Numbered from the stretch's first letter, positions 16,405 through 25,401 are shown. The stretch is 64,000 nt of DNA from Bradyrhizobium guangxiense (GCF_004114915.1 NZ_CP022219.1:1766501-1830500); one strand, 5' to 3'. The notes: generated by a model not told the origin, from the sequence alone. Made by a program: numbers and translations.

Positions 16405-17051
16405 GCTTTCGCCCCCAGCAGCGTCATCAGCTTGTCGACGGCGCTGTCAGGCGTGGTCACCACGGGACGGCCGGTGGCTTCCGCGACCAGTGGTGCCGTC
16501 GCTGCGATGCTGAACTGCGCCAGCGCGATGACGTCGCAATGGCGCAGGTCCTTCGACGCTTCGACGATCAGCCGGTCGTGCGTGACACGGTCGCCGCGGT
16601 CGAGCGCCGCCAGCGCGCCCTCGGCAAGTTTCGGCACGACCTGGACCGCGGCGGGAAACTCCGGCGGCATCGACACCAGGGTCGGCGGGAAGGTGGACAG
16701 CAGGCCGATGCGCCTGCCCATCGTCACCGCGCGCTCGATCATCGCCTCGTTCGGCTTGAGCACGGGCATTGGCGCATGCGCGCGCGCGACCGCCTCGATA
16801 CAGGGGCCGAAGGCCGAGCAGGTGAACAGAATCCCATTCGCCCCGGTCGCCGCCGCATAATCGCCGAGCGCGAGGAAGCGCTCGGTCATGGCCTCGTTGA
16901 GCGCGCCGTCGCGGGCCAGATCCGCCGACAGGCTGTCGTCGAGCAGATTCATCAGCCGCGCCTCCGGCCACGCGGTCGCGAACGCTGCCTCGATCGGCGC
17001 GATGGAGTGCTTGAGGGCGTGGATCAGCGCGATGCGCGGGGGCGTCGTCAT
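16401..17051 (-). CDS. Asp/Glu/hydantoin racemase family protein
   Basis: The 216-residue protein has the racemase family pattern with two active-site cysteines in the expected halves: FTCSAFG (with SAFGPCIEA following) and KDLRHCDVIALAQFS. Members racemise aspartate, glutamate or hydantoins without PLP. It lies 66 bases downstream of the amino-acid binding protein gene on the same strand, so it may convert D-amino acids taken up by that system. The second cysteine motif is less canonical, so the exact reaction is uncertain. Confidence 0.75.
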   Translation of the reverse strand: MTTPPRIALIHALKHSIAPIEAAFATAWPEARLMNLLDDSLSADLARDGALNEAMTERFLALGDYAAATGANGILFTCSAFGPCIEAVARAHAPMPVLKPNEAMIERAVTMGRRIGLLSTFPPTLVSMPPEFPAAVQVVPKLAEGALAALDRGDRVTHDRLIVEASKDLRHCDVIALAQFSIAATAPLVAEATGRPVVTTPDSAVDKLMTLLGAKA

Positions 17052-17076
17052 TGAAGGTGACTACCTGACAGGTCTC

Positions 17077-17108
17077 GTGCCCTGGACGCCGCTACGCGTC
17101 CGGGACAC
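17077..17108. repeat. Hairpin repeat between racemase and binding-protein genes
   Basis: GTGCCCTGGACGC (17077-17089) and GCGTCCGGGACAC (17096-17108) pair at 11 of 13 positions around a 6-base loop. This resembles the short GC-rich palindromes scattered in Bradyrhizobium genomes. It lies inside the presumed operon and lacks a T-tract, so transcript stabilisation is more likely than termination. Confidence 0.5.
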
Positions 17109-17117
17109 TGGAGACAT

Positions 17118-18131
17118 CTACTTGAACGGCACCGCGTACATCAAGCCGCCCTTGCTCCAGAGACCGTTGAGGCCGCGATCGAGCTTGAGCGGGCTCGCCT
17201 TGCCGACGTTGCGCTCGTAGATCTCGCCGTAATTGCCGGTGGCCTTGATCGCGGTCACCAGCCATTTGTTGTCGAGCCCGAGTCGCGAGCCGAGATCGCC
17301 GGAGGCACCTAACAGGCGCTGGATCGCGGGTGTCTGCGACTTCGTCATCTCCTCGACATTGGCTTGCGTGACGCCGAGCTCCTCGGCCTCGATCAGGCCG
17401 TAATGCAGCCAGGTGATGATGTCGCTCCAGACCTCGTCGCCGTTGCGGGTGAAGGGGCCGAGCGGCTCCTTGCTGATGGTCTGCGGCAGCACGACGTAAT
17501 CGGCTGGGTTCGGCGCCGCGGTGGTGACCGCGCCGGCGAGCGCGGAGGCGTCCTGGGTCATCGCATCGCAGCGGCCGCCGAAGAAGGTCTGGTACATGGT
17601 GTCGACGCGGTCGAACACCAACGGCTTCCAGTCGATGCCGTTGGCGCGGCCGTAATCGCCGAGCGTAACCTCGTGCGTGGTGCCCTGAGCCACGCAGACG
17701 GTGGCGCCCTTGAGATCCTTGATGTCCTTTACGCCGAGATCCTTCTTCACGACGAAACCCTGGCCGTCGTAGAAGTTGATCGGACCCTGCCGCAGGCCAA
17801 GGGTCACGCCGCGCAGATAGGTCTGCGTCGAGTTGCGGTAGAGCACGTCGATCTCGCCCGATTGCAGGGCCGTGAAGCGGTTCTGTGCGGTCAAAGAGAC
17901 GTAACGCACCTTGCTAGCATCGCCCAGCACGCCGGCGGCGAGTGCGCGGCAATAGTCGACGTCAAGACCTTTGTAATTGCCTTGCGAGTCCGGCGCGGAG
18001 AAACCGGCAAAGCCGGCACTGACGCCGCACACCAGCGTGCCGCGGCTCTTCACCGTGTCGAGCGTCGCGGCGGATGCGACAATTGTCGATGCGGCGAGCA
18101 CACTCGCCGCGATAACCACTTTCCTCATCAT
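17118..18131 (-). CDS. Amino-acid ABC transporter substrate-binding protein (AapJ type)
   Basis: This periplasmic binding protein of 337 residues resembles AapJ/BztA of general L-amino-acid importers. A Sec signal is visible (MMRKVVIAASVLAASTIVAS, then A). The mature start TLDTVKSRGTLVCGVSAGFAGFS and later YGRANGIDWKPLVFDRVDTM are typical. The ATG at 18131 is chosen because GGGGAG sits five bases upstream; an upstream ATG would spoil the signal peptide. Its gene follows the aminotransferase by ten bases. Cognate permeases are on the opposite strand at 20455-22748; no ATPase gene is present. Confidence 0.88.
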   Translation of the reverse strand: MMRKVVIAASVLAASTIVASAATLDTVKSRGTLVCGVSAGFAGFSAPDSQGNYKGLDVDYCRALAAGVLGDASKVRYVSLTAQNRFTALQSGEIDVLYRNSTQTYLRGVTLGLRQGPINFYDGQGFVVKKDLGVKDIKDLKGATVCVAQGTTHEVTLGDYGRANGIDWKPLVFDRVDTMYQTFFGGRCDAMTQDASALAGAVTTAAPNPADYVVLPQTISKEPLGPFTRNGDEVWSDIITWLHYGLIEAEELGVTQANVEEMTKSQTPAIQRLLGASGDLGSRLGLDNKWLVTAIKATGNYGEIYERNVGKASPLKLDRGLNGLWSKGGLMYAVPFK

Positions 18132-18141
18132 GCTACTCCCC

Positions 18142-19491
18142 TCAGTGATTGACACTACGCAACACGTTGTCGACGGCCGCGCCGAGCTTGTCGACGATCA
18201 GGTCGATTTCGTCGGCGGAGGCGATGTAGGGCGGCGCCAGCAGCACATGGTCGCCGCGCGCGCCGTCCACGGTGCCGCCGCCGGGATAGCAGCCGAGCCC
18301 ATTGGCGAATGCTTCGGCCTTGACCTTCTGGTTCAGCTTGAGCGCGGGATCGAACGAGCTGCGGCTGGCGCGATCAGCCACCAGCTCGATCGCCCAGAAC
18401 AGGCCGCGGCCCCTGATGTCGCCGACATGGCGGTGATTGCCGAAGCGCTCGGTCAGCCGCTGTTCGAGCTGCCGGCCGCGCTCCTTGACCTGCGCGAGCA
18501 GACCGTCTTCGCGAATGACGTCCTGCACTGCGAGCGCGGCCGCGCAGGCGAGGGGATGTGCGAGATAAGTGTGGCCATGCTGGAACGCGCCGGAGCCGGC
18601 GCGGATGGTGTCGATGATCCCGCCGCTCGCGAGCATCGCTCCGATTGGCTGATAGCCGCCGCCAAGCCCCTTCGCGATGGCCTGGATATCAGGCGCGACG
18701 CCTTCCTGCTCCCAGGCGTGCGTGGTGCCGGTGCGGCCCATGCCGCACATGACCTCGTCGAGGATGAGCAGCGCGCCGTGGCGGTCGCAGATCTCGCGCA
18801 CCGCCCTGAAATAGCCGTCTGGTGCCGTCACGGCGCCGGCGGTGGCGCCGACGACCGGCTCGGCAAGGAAGGCCGCAACGGGATCAGGGCAAAGCCGCTG
18901 GAATTCGGATTCCAGCTCGGCCGCCAGCCGCGCCACGAACTGCGCATCCGACTCGCCGTCGCGCTTCTCGTGATAGGCAAAGGCCGGCGTCACGTGACTG
19001 AAGGCGCCGGAAAGCAGCGGCGCATAAGGCGCGCGTCGCCAGGCATTGCCGCCGGCGGCGAGCGCACCCAGCGTGTTGCCGTGGTAGCTCTGTCGCCGCG
19101 CGATGAAATGCTGCCGCTGTGGCTCGCCGCGCTCGATGAAATATTGCCGCGCGAGCTTGATGCTGGCTTCGATCGCTTCCGCCCCGCCGCTGACGAAATA
19201 GGCATAAGCGAGGCCGCCGGGCTCGTGCCCGACCAGCGTCTCGGCGAGGGCTTCGGCGGGCTCTGACGAGAAGAACGCGGTGTGGGCATAGGCCAGCGTC
19301 GAGGCCTGCTTTGCCAACGCCGCGATCACGCGGGGATGCTGATGGCCGAGGCAGGAGACCGCCGCGCCACCGGATGCGTCGAGCACGCGCCGTCCGTCCT
19401 CTGCGAACAGATAGACGCCTTCGCCGCCGATCGCCTTGGGCGGGGTCTCGCGCAACGAGCGGTGCAGCACGCGGCTGGTGCGAGCGGCCAT
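18142..19491 (-). CDS. Class III PLP-dependent aminotransferase
   Basis: The 449-residue enzyme is of the omega-amino acid/aspartate aminotransferase family. Asp245 in LLILDEVMCGMGRTG contacts the PLP ring nitrogen, and Lys274 in AIAKGLGGGYQPIGAM is the Schiff-base lysine. SGGAEAIEASIKLARQ holds the phosphate. It lies between an RpiR regulator (three bases upstream) and an amino-acid binding protein. It probably transaminates the imported compound. The donor/acceptor pair cannot be told from sequence. Confidence 0.88.
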   Translation of the reverse strand: MAARTSRVLHRSLRETPPKAIGGEGVYLFAEDGRRVLDASGGAAVSCLGHQHPRVIAALAKQASTLAYAHTAFFSSEPAEALAETLVGHEPGGLAYAYFVSGGAEAIEASIKLARQYFIERGEPQRQHFIARRQSYHGNTLGALAAGGNAWRRAPYAPLLSGAFSHVTPAFAYHEKRDGESDAQFVARLAAELESEFQRLCPDPVAAFLAEPVVGATAGAVTAPDGYFRAVREICDRHGALLILDEVMCGMGRTGTTHAWEQEGVAPDIQAIAKGLGGGYQPIGAMLASGGIIDTIRAGSGAFQHGHTYLAHPLACAAALAVQDVIREDGLLAQVKERGRQLEQRLTERFGNHRHVGDIRGRGLFWAIELVADRASRSSFDPALKLNQKVKAEAFANGLGCYPGGGTVDGARGDHVLLAPPYIASADEIDLIVDKLGAAVDNVLRSVNH

Positions 19492-19494
19492 GGG

Positions 19495-20367
19495 TCAACC
19501 TCTCTCTGAAACGTAGGTGGAGGCTGCGGCAAGTCGCGCCTCGGTATTCTCCAGGCGCTTCTTCGCGGCGGCGCCGCCGAGCGAGAACGTCACTGCAGCC
19601 AGCGACTGCGCGATCGCGATCGCGCCGGTGAGGCTCGGGAAGAAGCCGGGAGAGGAGGCCGCCTCGAACAGCAGCACGTGGTCGGCGCCCTCGGCCATCG
19701 GTGCCGAAGCGCTATCTGCGATCGCGATCAGCGTCGCGCCGGCGCGATAGGCGGCCTGCGCGACGCCGACGCTCGCATGGGTATAGGGCAGGAAGCCGAT
19801 GACGACGACGGCTTCGCCGGGCCTGATAGCGCCGAGGTCGAGATCGTCGGGGCCGGACGTTCCGACCAGTCGCACCTGCTCGGGGCGGAATAGCCGCAGC
19901 TCATAGTTCAGCAGCTCCGCAACGCTGCGACAGCTACGATAGCCCGCGATCCAGATCCGCTTGGCCTCGTGCAGCGCACGGGCCGCCTCCGCGATCGGCT
20001 GGGCCGGGATCCGCGGAAGACCGGCGGCCTCGGCCTCGAGCTTGTCGCTGACGAGCGCGACATCGGCGTTCGGGCCGGGCCTGCGGCTTCTGGCGCGGCC
20101 GGAGAAGGGCGAGGGCTGCGACGGTCGCCGCGCCTCGGTCAGCGCCGCGCGCAATTCGTCCCAGCCAGAATAGCCGATCGCCTTGGCGAGCCGCGTGAAC
20201 GCGGCGGGATCGGCGCCGGCTTCCGCCGCGAGGTCGCGCATCGAACGGGTGGTGGCGTCGTAATCATTGGCGGCGACGAAGCGTCCGACTTCCTGCAGAC
20301 GCATCGGCAGCGAAGGCAATGCGATGCGCAGTTCGCTCAGCGGCGAGGATTTCGCGGGCTCGGCCAT
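19495..20367 (-). CDS. MurR/RpiR family regulator (HTH + SIS domain)
   Basis: The 290-residue regulator has an N-terminal RpiR helix-turn-helix (about 15-90, MRDLAAEAGADPAAFTRLAK). A SIS domain (about 125-260) includes IAGYRSCRSVAELLNYELR and AVVVIGFLPYTHASVGVAQ. RpiR regulators usually sense a phosphosugar, but this subtype is often found with amino-acid transport and aminotransferase genes. The ATG at 20367 is chosen; a longer N-terminus would cover the promoter region and has no homology. It heads the minus-strand operon and faces the permease genes across a palindrome. Confidence 0.87.
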   Translation of the reverse strand: MAEPAKSSPLSELRIALPSLPMRLQEVGRFVAANDYDATTRSMRDLAAEAGADPAAFTRLAKAIGYSGWDELRAALTEARRPSQPSPFSGRARSRRPGPNADVALVSDKLEAEAAGLPRIPAQPIAEAARALHEAKRIWIAGYRSCRSVAELLNYELRLFRPEQVRLVGTSGPDDLDLGAIRPGEAVVVIGFLPYTHASVGVAQAAYRAGATLIAIADSASAPMAEGADHVLLFEAASSPGFFPSLTGAIAIAQSLAAVTFSLGGAAAKKRLENTEARLAAASTYVSERG

Positions 20368-20375
20368 GAAACATT

Positions 20376-20404
20376 TGTTGCATGAATTTGATATTGGTGC
20401 AACA
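20376..20404. promoter_or_regulatory. Inverted repeat between RpiR regulator and permease genes
   Basis: TGTTGCA (20376-20382) and TGCAACA (20398-20404) are a perfect 7-base inverted repeat with a 15-base AT-rich spacer. The repeat starts 8 bases before the regulator ATG and ends 50 bases before the permease start. It is the best candidate operator for the RpiR protein, controlling both divergent transcripts. Confidence 0.5.
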
Positions 20405-20454
20405 GTTGACGTGCGCTGCCGGAAATCGTCGCTTCTAAGAAGGATTTTTGCGCT

Positions 20455-21639
20455 GTGACCACGGACGCTCGGAGACCGCCGCCGCGCCGCCTGTTCGGCA
20501 CATGGGGACGCCGTGAGCTGCAAGGCCTGTTCTGGCAGGTGCTGGTGGTGGGGATCGCAGTCGCGGTCGTTGGCTTCCTCTGGTCCAACACCGTCACCAA
20601 CCTCTCGGCTCGCCGCATCACGACCGGCTTTGCCTTCCTCGGCCGCGAGGCCGGCATGCCGATCGCCGACAGCCTGCTGGCCTATAATCCGAGAGACACG
20701 TATCTCTGGGCCTTCATTGTCGGCGTCGCCAACACACTGCGCGTTGCCGTGATCGGCATCGTGCTCGCGACCATCCTGGGCACGCTGATCGGTATCTCGC
20801 GGCTGTCGGCCAACTGGCTGCTGTCACGCCTTGCCGCGGTTTATGTCGAAACCCTCCGCGACATCCCACTGCTGCTTCAACTCCTGTTCTGGTACGTGCT
20901 GATGCAGGCACTGCCGGCCGCGCGCGCGGCATGGCGGCCGTTCGAGGGCGTGTTCCTGTCCAACCGCGGCCTGATCTTGCCGGCGATCCCGGTCGGTACG
21001 CCGCAGCTCTGGATGCTCGGCACGGCAGTGCTCGGGCTCGTCGTGTTCTACGCCATCCGGCGATGGCTGATCGCGCAGCAGATGCGCGACGGCAGGCCGA
21101 GGGTAACCTGGCCCTTTGCTGTTGGCCTCATCCTCGCGCTGCCCGCGACGGTGTCCGTGCTGCTGGGCGTGTCCTGGACAATCGAATGGCCGCAGCTGCG
21201 CGGTTTCAATTTCGTCGGCGGGCTGACGCTCGCCCCGGAATATTTCGCGCTGCTCATTGCGCTCGTCACTTACACCTCGGCCTTCATTGCCGAGATCGTG
21301 CGCAGCGGCATCCAGTCCGTGCCGCGCGGGCAATGGGATGCTGCTAACGCGCTCGGGCTGCGCCGCAGTTTCATGCTGCGCCAGATCATCCTGCCGCAGG
21401 CGCTGCGCGTGATCGTGCCGCCGATGACGAGCCAGTATCTCAACCTGACCAAGAATTCCTCGCTCGCAGTGGCGATCGGCTACCAGGACGTGGTCTCGAT
21501 TGCCAACACCACGCTGAACCAGACCGGGCAGGCGATCGAAGCCATTGCGCTGATCATGGCGGTGTTCCTGACGATCAGCCTTTCCATCAGCTTCTTCATG
21601 AACTGGTACAATGCGCGCATTGCGCTGGTGGAGCGCTGA
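20455..21639 (+). CDS. Amino-acid ABC transporter permease (AapQ type)
   Basis: The 394-residue inner-membrane permease is of the polar amino-acid (HisMQ) type with the long central insertion of AapQ. The EAA-like loop near the end reads QWDAANALGLRRSFMLRQII, and ETLRDIPLLLQLLFWY is the family motif in the first half. Translation starts at GTG 20455 with AAGAAGGAT upstream. It is two bases upstream of its partner permease. Together they form the channel for the binding protein encoded at 17118. Confidence 0.9.
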   Translation: MTTDARRPPPRRLFGTWGRRELQGLFWQVLVVGIAVAVVGFLWSNTVTNLSARRITTGFAFLGREAGMPIADSLLAYNPRDTYLWAFIVGVANTLRVAVIGIVLATILGTLIGISRLSANWLLSRLAAVYVETLRDIPLLLQLLFWYVLMQALPAARAAWRPFEGVFLSNRGLILPAIPVGTPQLWMLGTAVLGLVVFYAIRRWLIAQQMRDGRPRVTWPFAVGLILALPATVSVLLGVSWTIEWPQLRGFNFVGGLTLAPEYFALLIALVTYTSAFIAEIVRSGIQSVPRGQWDAANALGLRRSFMLRQIILPQALRVIVPPMTSQYLNLTKNSSLAVAIGYQDVVSIANTTLNQTGQAIEAIALIMAVFLTISLSISFFMNWYNARIALVER

Positions 21640-21641
21640 GC

Positions 21642-22748
21642 ATGACCGTCATCGCCGATATTCCCGAGGCACCGCGCGCTGCACGCCGCCCGCAGGCCGG
21701 CAATCCGGTGCTGCGCTGGCTGCGCGCCAATTTGTTCTCGTCGATCCCGAACGGCATCCTTACGGTCGTGCTGCTGGCATTGCTCGCCAAGGGCATCTTC
21801 AGCTTCGTGCAATGGGGCATCACCAATGCGGTGTGGTTGACGCCGGCGACCGATTCCAGCGCCTGCCGCGCGTTGCGTGGCGTCGGCGCCTGCTGGGCCA
21901 TCATTCCCGAAAAGTACCGCTTCATCCTGTTCGGCACCTATCCGTTCGACGAGCAGTGGCGGCCGGCGCTGTCGGTGCTGCTGTTCATCGCGTTGTTCTA
22001 TCTGTCGACCCGTCGCGCCCTGTGGCGGCGCGAGCTCGTCTTCCTCTGGATCGGGGTGCTCGCGCTGATCAGCGTGCTGATGTGGGGCGGGGTGCTGGGG
22101 CTCTCCTTCGTCTCGCAGGACCGATGGGGCGGACTCCCGGTCACGCTGATCCTCGCGACGTTCGGATTGGCATTCGGCTTCCCGCTCGGCATCCTCGTAG
22201 CGCTCGGCCGGCGCTCGAAGCTGCCGGCGATCCGCTCGCTCAGCGTGCTCTATGTCGAGCTGATCCGCGGCGTGCCGCTGGTGAGCCTGTTGTTCATGGC
22301 GAGCGTGATGTTTCCGCTGTTCATGCCGAGCGGATTCAACATCGACAAGCTGCTGCGCGCGCAGATCGCGATCATCCTGTTCGCGGGCGCCTATCTCGCC
22401 GAGGTCATCCGCGGCGGCCTTCAGGCCGTGCCGCGGGGTCAATACGAAGCCGCCGATGCGCTCGGGCTGTCCTACTGGCGCAAGAATCGCCTGATCATCC
22501 TGCCGCAGGCGATCCGCCACGTCATCCCGCCGCTGGTCAACACTTTCATCGCCTTCTTCAAGGACACCAGCCTCGTCCTCATCATCGGCATCTTCGATCT
22601 GCTGACGACGGCGAAGACCGCGATCATCGATCCGGCGTGGCAGCAATTTTCTGTCGAGGTCTACATTTTCGTCGCCGCGATCTATTTCGTCTTCTGCTTC
22701 GCGATGTCGCGCTACAGCCGCAGTCTTGAGGCGACGAGTCGAAGGTGA
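21642..22748 (+). CDS. Amino-acid ABC transporter permease (AapM type)
   Basis: The 368-residue second permease is of AapM type, with VELIRGVPLVSLLFMASVMF and the EAA loop QYEAADALGLSYWRKNRLII for contact with the ATPase. It directly follows the first permease. In aap/bzt operons an ATPase gene (aapP) comes next; here a palindromic repeat and a convergent amidase follow. The channel must therefore borrow an ATPase encoded elsewhere. Confidence 0.9.
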   Translation: MTVIADIPEAPRAARRPQAGNPVLRWLRANLFSSIPNGILTVVLLALLAKGIFSFVQWGITNAVWLTPATDSSACRALRGVGACWAIIPEKYRFILFGTYPFDEQWRPALSVLLFIALFYLSTRRALWRRELVFLWIGVLALISVLMWGGVLGLSFVSQDRWGGLPVTLILATFGLAFGFPLGILVALGRRSKLPAIRSLSVLYVELIRGVPLVSLLFMASVMFPLFMPSGFNIDKLLRAQIAIILFAGAYLAEVIRGGLQAVPRGQYEAADALGLSYWRKNRLIILPQAIRHVIPPLVNTFIAFFKDTSLVLIIGIFDLLTTAKTAIIDPAWQQFSVEVYIFVAAIYFVFCFAMSRYSRSLEATSRR

Positions 22749-22752
22749 TCTT

Positions 22753-22908
22753 CCTTGTGGGAGAAGGTGGCGCGAAGCGCCGGATGAGGGGTTCTATCGT
22801 CGAATTCAGACGGTGAGGGAGTCCCTCGTGGAGAGATCCCCCTCCCCCGTCTCGCCGCTTTGCGGCGAGCCACCCTCTCCCACAAGGGGAGAGGGCGCTA
22901 CGGAGCGC
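22753..22908. repeat. Palindromic repeat, CTTGTGGGAGA family
   Basis: CCTTGTGGGAGAAGGTGGC (22753-22771) and GCCACCCTCTCCCACAAGG (22869-22887) pair at 18 of 19 positions across about 100 bases, with internal smaller palindromes. The repeat fills the gap between the convergent permease and amidase genes. It is of the type of rhizobial intergenic mosaic elements and may act as a bidirectional transcription end. Confidence 0.75.
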
Positions 22909-22922
22909 GCGGTGTAGAGTGG

Positions 22923-24338
22923 TTACTTCTTCACCCTCGGATCGATCGGCGTCGTTCCGCGCAGGCCCAGAATATCCTCCAGTACCTTCGCGCCGGCGAT
23001 CGCCTGTGCGTCGGCGCGCGGGGCACCGACGACCTGCACGCCGACCGGCAGGCCGGACGCCGTGAAGCCGCAGGGCAGCGACAGCGACGGGCAGCAGGCG
23101 AGCGTGATGGCGTAGACGATGCCGAGCCATTCGATATAGTTCTCGAACCGCTCGCCGGCACATTCGGCGACATAGCGGTGCTCGATCGGGAAGGGCGGCA
23201 CGATCGTGGTGGGCGTCAGCAGCAGATCGTAGGTCTTGAAGAACTCGACCGCGCGGGCGGTCATGCTGACGCGCTGCGCCTCGGCGCGCGCGAGCTGCTC
23301 GACGCTCAGCTTGAGACCTTCCTCGATGTTCCAGATCACCTCCGGCTTGAGCAGGTCGCGCTTGGTGCGCAGCAGATTGGCCTTGGTGATCGCGAAGTCG
23401 AAGGCGCGCAGCACGTGGAAACATTCATGCGCCTCGCGCCAGTCCGGATGCGCCTCCTCGACGATGGCGCCGGCTTCCGCGAAACGCTCGGCGGCCTTGC
23501 GCGTGATCGCCTTCACTTCGGGATCGACCGGAGTGATGCCGAGATCGGGCGAATAGGCGATGCGCTTCGGCTTCTTGCCTGCTTGCGCCGCTGACAGGAA
23601 CGAGGTCGCAGGAGCGGGTAGTGACAGCGGATCGTCCGCATAGTCGCCGCTCATGGCATCCAGCAGCAGAGCGAGATCCTCGACGTTACGCGCCATCGGG
23701 CCCACGACGCCGAGATTGCGATCGATCCCCGATTTGGGGGTATGTGCCACGCGGCCGATGCTCGGCCGCATGCCGACAACGCCGCAGAACGCCGCCGGGC
23801 TGCGCAAGCTGCCGCCCATGTCGGAGCCCTGCGCCAGCCAGGCCATGCCGGTCGCCAGCGCCACTGCGGCGCCGCCGGACGAGCCCGCTGCCGATTTCGT
23901 CGTATCCCAGGGGTTGAGCGTCGCGCCGAACACCTCGTTGAAGGTGTTGGCGCCGGCACCGAATTCCGGCGTGTTGGACTTGGCGTAGACCACTCCACCG
24001 TTGGCCTCGAGGTTCTCGACCATGAGGTCGGACTTCGCCGGGATGTTGTCCTTGAAGATCGGCGAGCCCTGCGTGTTAAGGACGCCCGCAACGTCGGTGA
24101 GGTCCTTGATCGGCACCGGCAGGCCTGCGAGCAGTCCGCGCGCACCGGCCGGCTTCTGCATCATTGCTTTCGCATTGGTCCGCGCGCGTTCGAAGCACAG
24201 TATTGGCAGCGCGTTCACCTTGCCGTCGACCTCCGTGACGCGCTTCTCCAGCACATCGAGCACTTCGAGCGGCGAAACGTCGCCGGAGCGCAGCTTGTCG
24301 ACGACGGCGCAAGCGGTTTCGCGGATCAGATCGGACAA
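22923..24338 (-). CDS. Amidase signature family hydrolase
   Basis: This amidase of about 471 residues carries the Ser-cisSer-Lys triad. The lysine is in LPVPIKDLTDVAG, the bridging serine in GSDMGGSLRSPAAF, and the nucleophile region is AAGSSGGAAVALATG. The start chosen is TTG at 24338, preceded by GGGGAG at 8 bases. An ATG eight codons upstream has no ribosome site and lies in a repeat-derived stretch. The neighbours suggest use of an amide as carbon or nitrogen source, but the substrate is unknown. Confidence 0.87.
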   Translation of the reverse strand: MSDLIRETACAVVDKLRSGDVSPLEVLDVLEKRVTEVDGKVNALPILCFERARTNAKAMMQKPAGARGLLAGLPVPIKDLTDVAGVLNTQGSPIFKDNIPAKSDLMVENLEANGGVVYAKSNTPEFGAGANTFNEVFGATLNPWDTTKSAAGSSGGAAVALATGMAWLAQGSDMGGSLRSPAAFCGVVGMRPSIGRVAHTPKSGIDRNLGVVGPMARNVEDLALLLDAMSGDYADDPLSLPAPATSFLSAAQAGKKPKRIAYSPDLGITPVDPEVKAITRKAAERFAEAGAIVEEAHPDWREAHECFHVLRAFDFAITKANLLRTKRDLLKPEVIWNIEEGLKLSVEQLARAEAQRVSMTARAVEFFKTYDLLLTPTTIVPPFPIEHRYVAECAGERFENYIEWLGIVYAITLACCPSLSLPCGFTASGLPVGVQVVGAPRADAQAIAGAKVLEDILGLRGTTPIDPRVKK

Positions 24339-24364
24339 CTCTCTAACTCCCCATTGTAGCATTC

Positions 24365-24442
24365 GTCATTCCGGGGCGATGCGCAGCATCGAACCCGGAA
24401 TCTCGAGATTCCGGGTTCGCCCTTCGGGCGCCCCGGAATGAC
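24365..24442. repeat. Palindromic repeat, GTCATTCCGGGGC family (copy 1)
   Basis: This is a near-perfect 78-base palindrome that begins GTCATTCCGGGGCG and ends CGCCCCGGAATGAC, with centre AATCTCGAGATT. A nearly identical copy in the opposite orientation lies at 30005-30083, and a half-copy at 62633-62670. It separates the amidase gene from the SDR gene. Confidence 0.85.
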
Positions 24443-24471
24443 TGCGCCTTGGCGCGATAGCAACGAGCCAC

Positions 24472-25245
24472 TCAACCCCACCCGGCGCTGATGCCGCCGT
24501 CGACCGTATAGATCACACCCGACGTATACCCGGCGCGGTCCGAGGCCAGGAACGCCATGAGGTCGCCAATCTCGCGCGCATGCGCGGGACGACCGAGCGG
24601 CAGGCTTTTCTGGAATTCCTTGTAGCGGCTCTCATCGCCGAACTGGTGCTTGGCCCGCGTCTTGAGCAGGGTGACGTGGCGGTCGGTGCCGACGGGGCCC
24701 GGATTGATGCCGACCACGCGGATGTTGTCGGCAAGACTTCCCCCGAGCGCGCGGGTGAAGGCCATTAGCGCGGCATTGCCGGCACTGCCGCAGATGTAGT
24801 TGGCGTCGAATTTCTCGCCGGCTGCGCCGATGTCGTTGATGATGACGCCGCCACCCTTCGCTTTCATCTGGGCGTAGATGTACCGCGTCAGGTTGATATA
24901 GCCGAACACCTTCAATTCCCAGGCGTGTCGCCAGGCCGCCTCGTCGATCTTGTCGATCGAGCCGCCGGGGATGTCGCCGGCATTGTTGACGAGGATGTCG
25001 ATGTCGGCGGCTTCCTTGGCGAGCCGCGCCACGTCCTGTTCCTTGCGCAGGTCGACAATGCTTGTCGTGGCGTCGATCTGGTGCGCGGTGCGCAGGCGAT
25101 CCGCCAACGCCTTGAGCTGGTCGCCGCTGCGGGCGGCGAGCAGCAGATGTGCGCCTTCCTCGGCAAACGCCTCGGCCGCGGCAGCGCCAATACCCTTGGA
25201 CGCGCCCGTGATCAGGACGCGCTTGCCACGCAGATGCAGATCCAT
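24472..25245 (-). CDS. SDR-fold oxidoreductase with degenerate catalytic triad
   Basis: The 257-residue protein of the short-chain dehydrogenase fold has an intact cofactor loop TGASKGIG (13-20) and NNAG (87-90). The catalytic Tyr150 is kept, but the lysine four residues later is Ser154 (YICGS). The usual serine about 13 residues earlier is Asn137 in INDIGAAG. Standard SDR hydride transfer is therefore doubtful. It may be a divergent subfamily with another mechanism or a binding role. It faces the tartrate dehydrogenase gene divergently. Confidence 0.82.
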   Translation of the reverse strand: MDLHLRGKRVLITGASKGIGAAAAEAFAEEGAHLLLAARSGDQLKALADRLRTAHQIDATTSIVDLRKEQDVARLAKEAADIDILVNNAGDIPGGSIDKIDEAAWRHAWELKVFGYINLTRYIYAQMKAKGGGVIINDIGAAGEKFDANYICGSAGNAALMAFTRALGGSLADNIRVVGINPGPVGTDRHVTLLKTRAKHQFGDESRYKEFQKSLPLGRPAHAREIGDLMAFLASDRAGYTSGVIYTVDGGISAGWG

Positions 25246-25401
25246 GACGGGTACTCGCAGGACAGGAACAGGATAAAATCAGTAGGCGCTCGGCCGCGCC
25301 ATCGTCAACATTGCAGTGCAGCGTTGCACTGCCGCCGCGTTTGGTCCATTGCAGTGCGGTCAAAAAGGCGGCGGCTGCCGGACCAACCAAGGACGTTCTC
25401 G

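Noticed and set aside
21480..22646. A 388-codon minus-strand frame opposite the second permease
   Set aside because: It is very rich in Asp, Glu, Arg and Gln, antisense to a gene with clear motifs, and has no ribosome site or homology.
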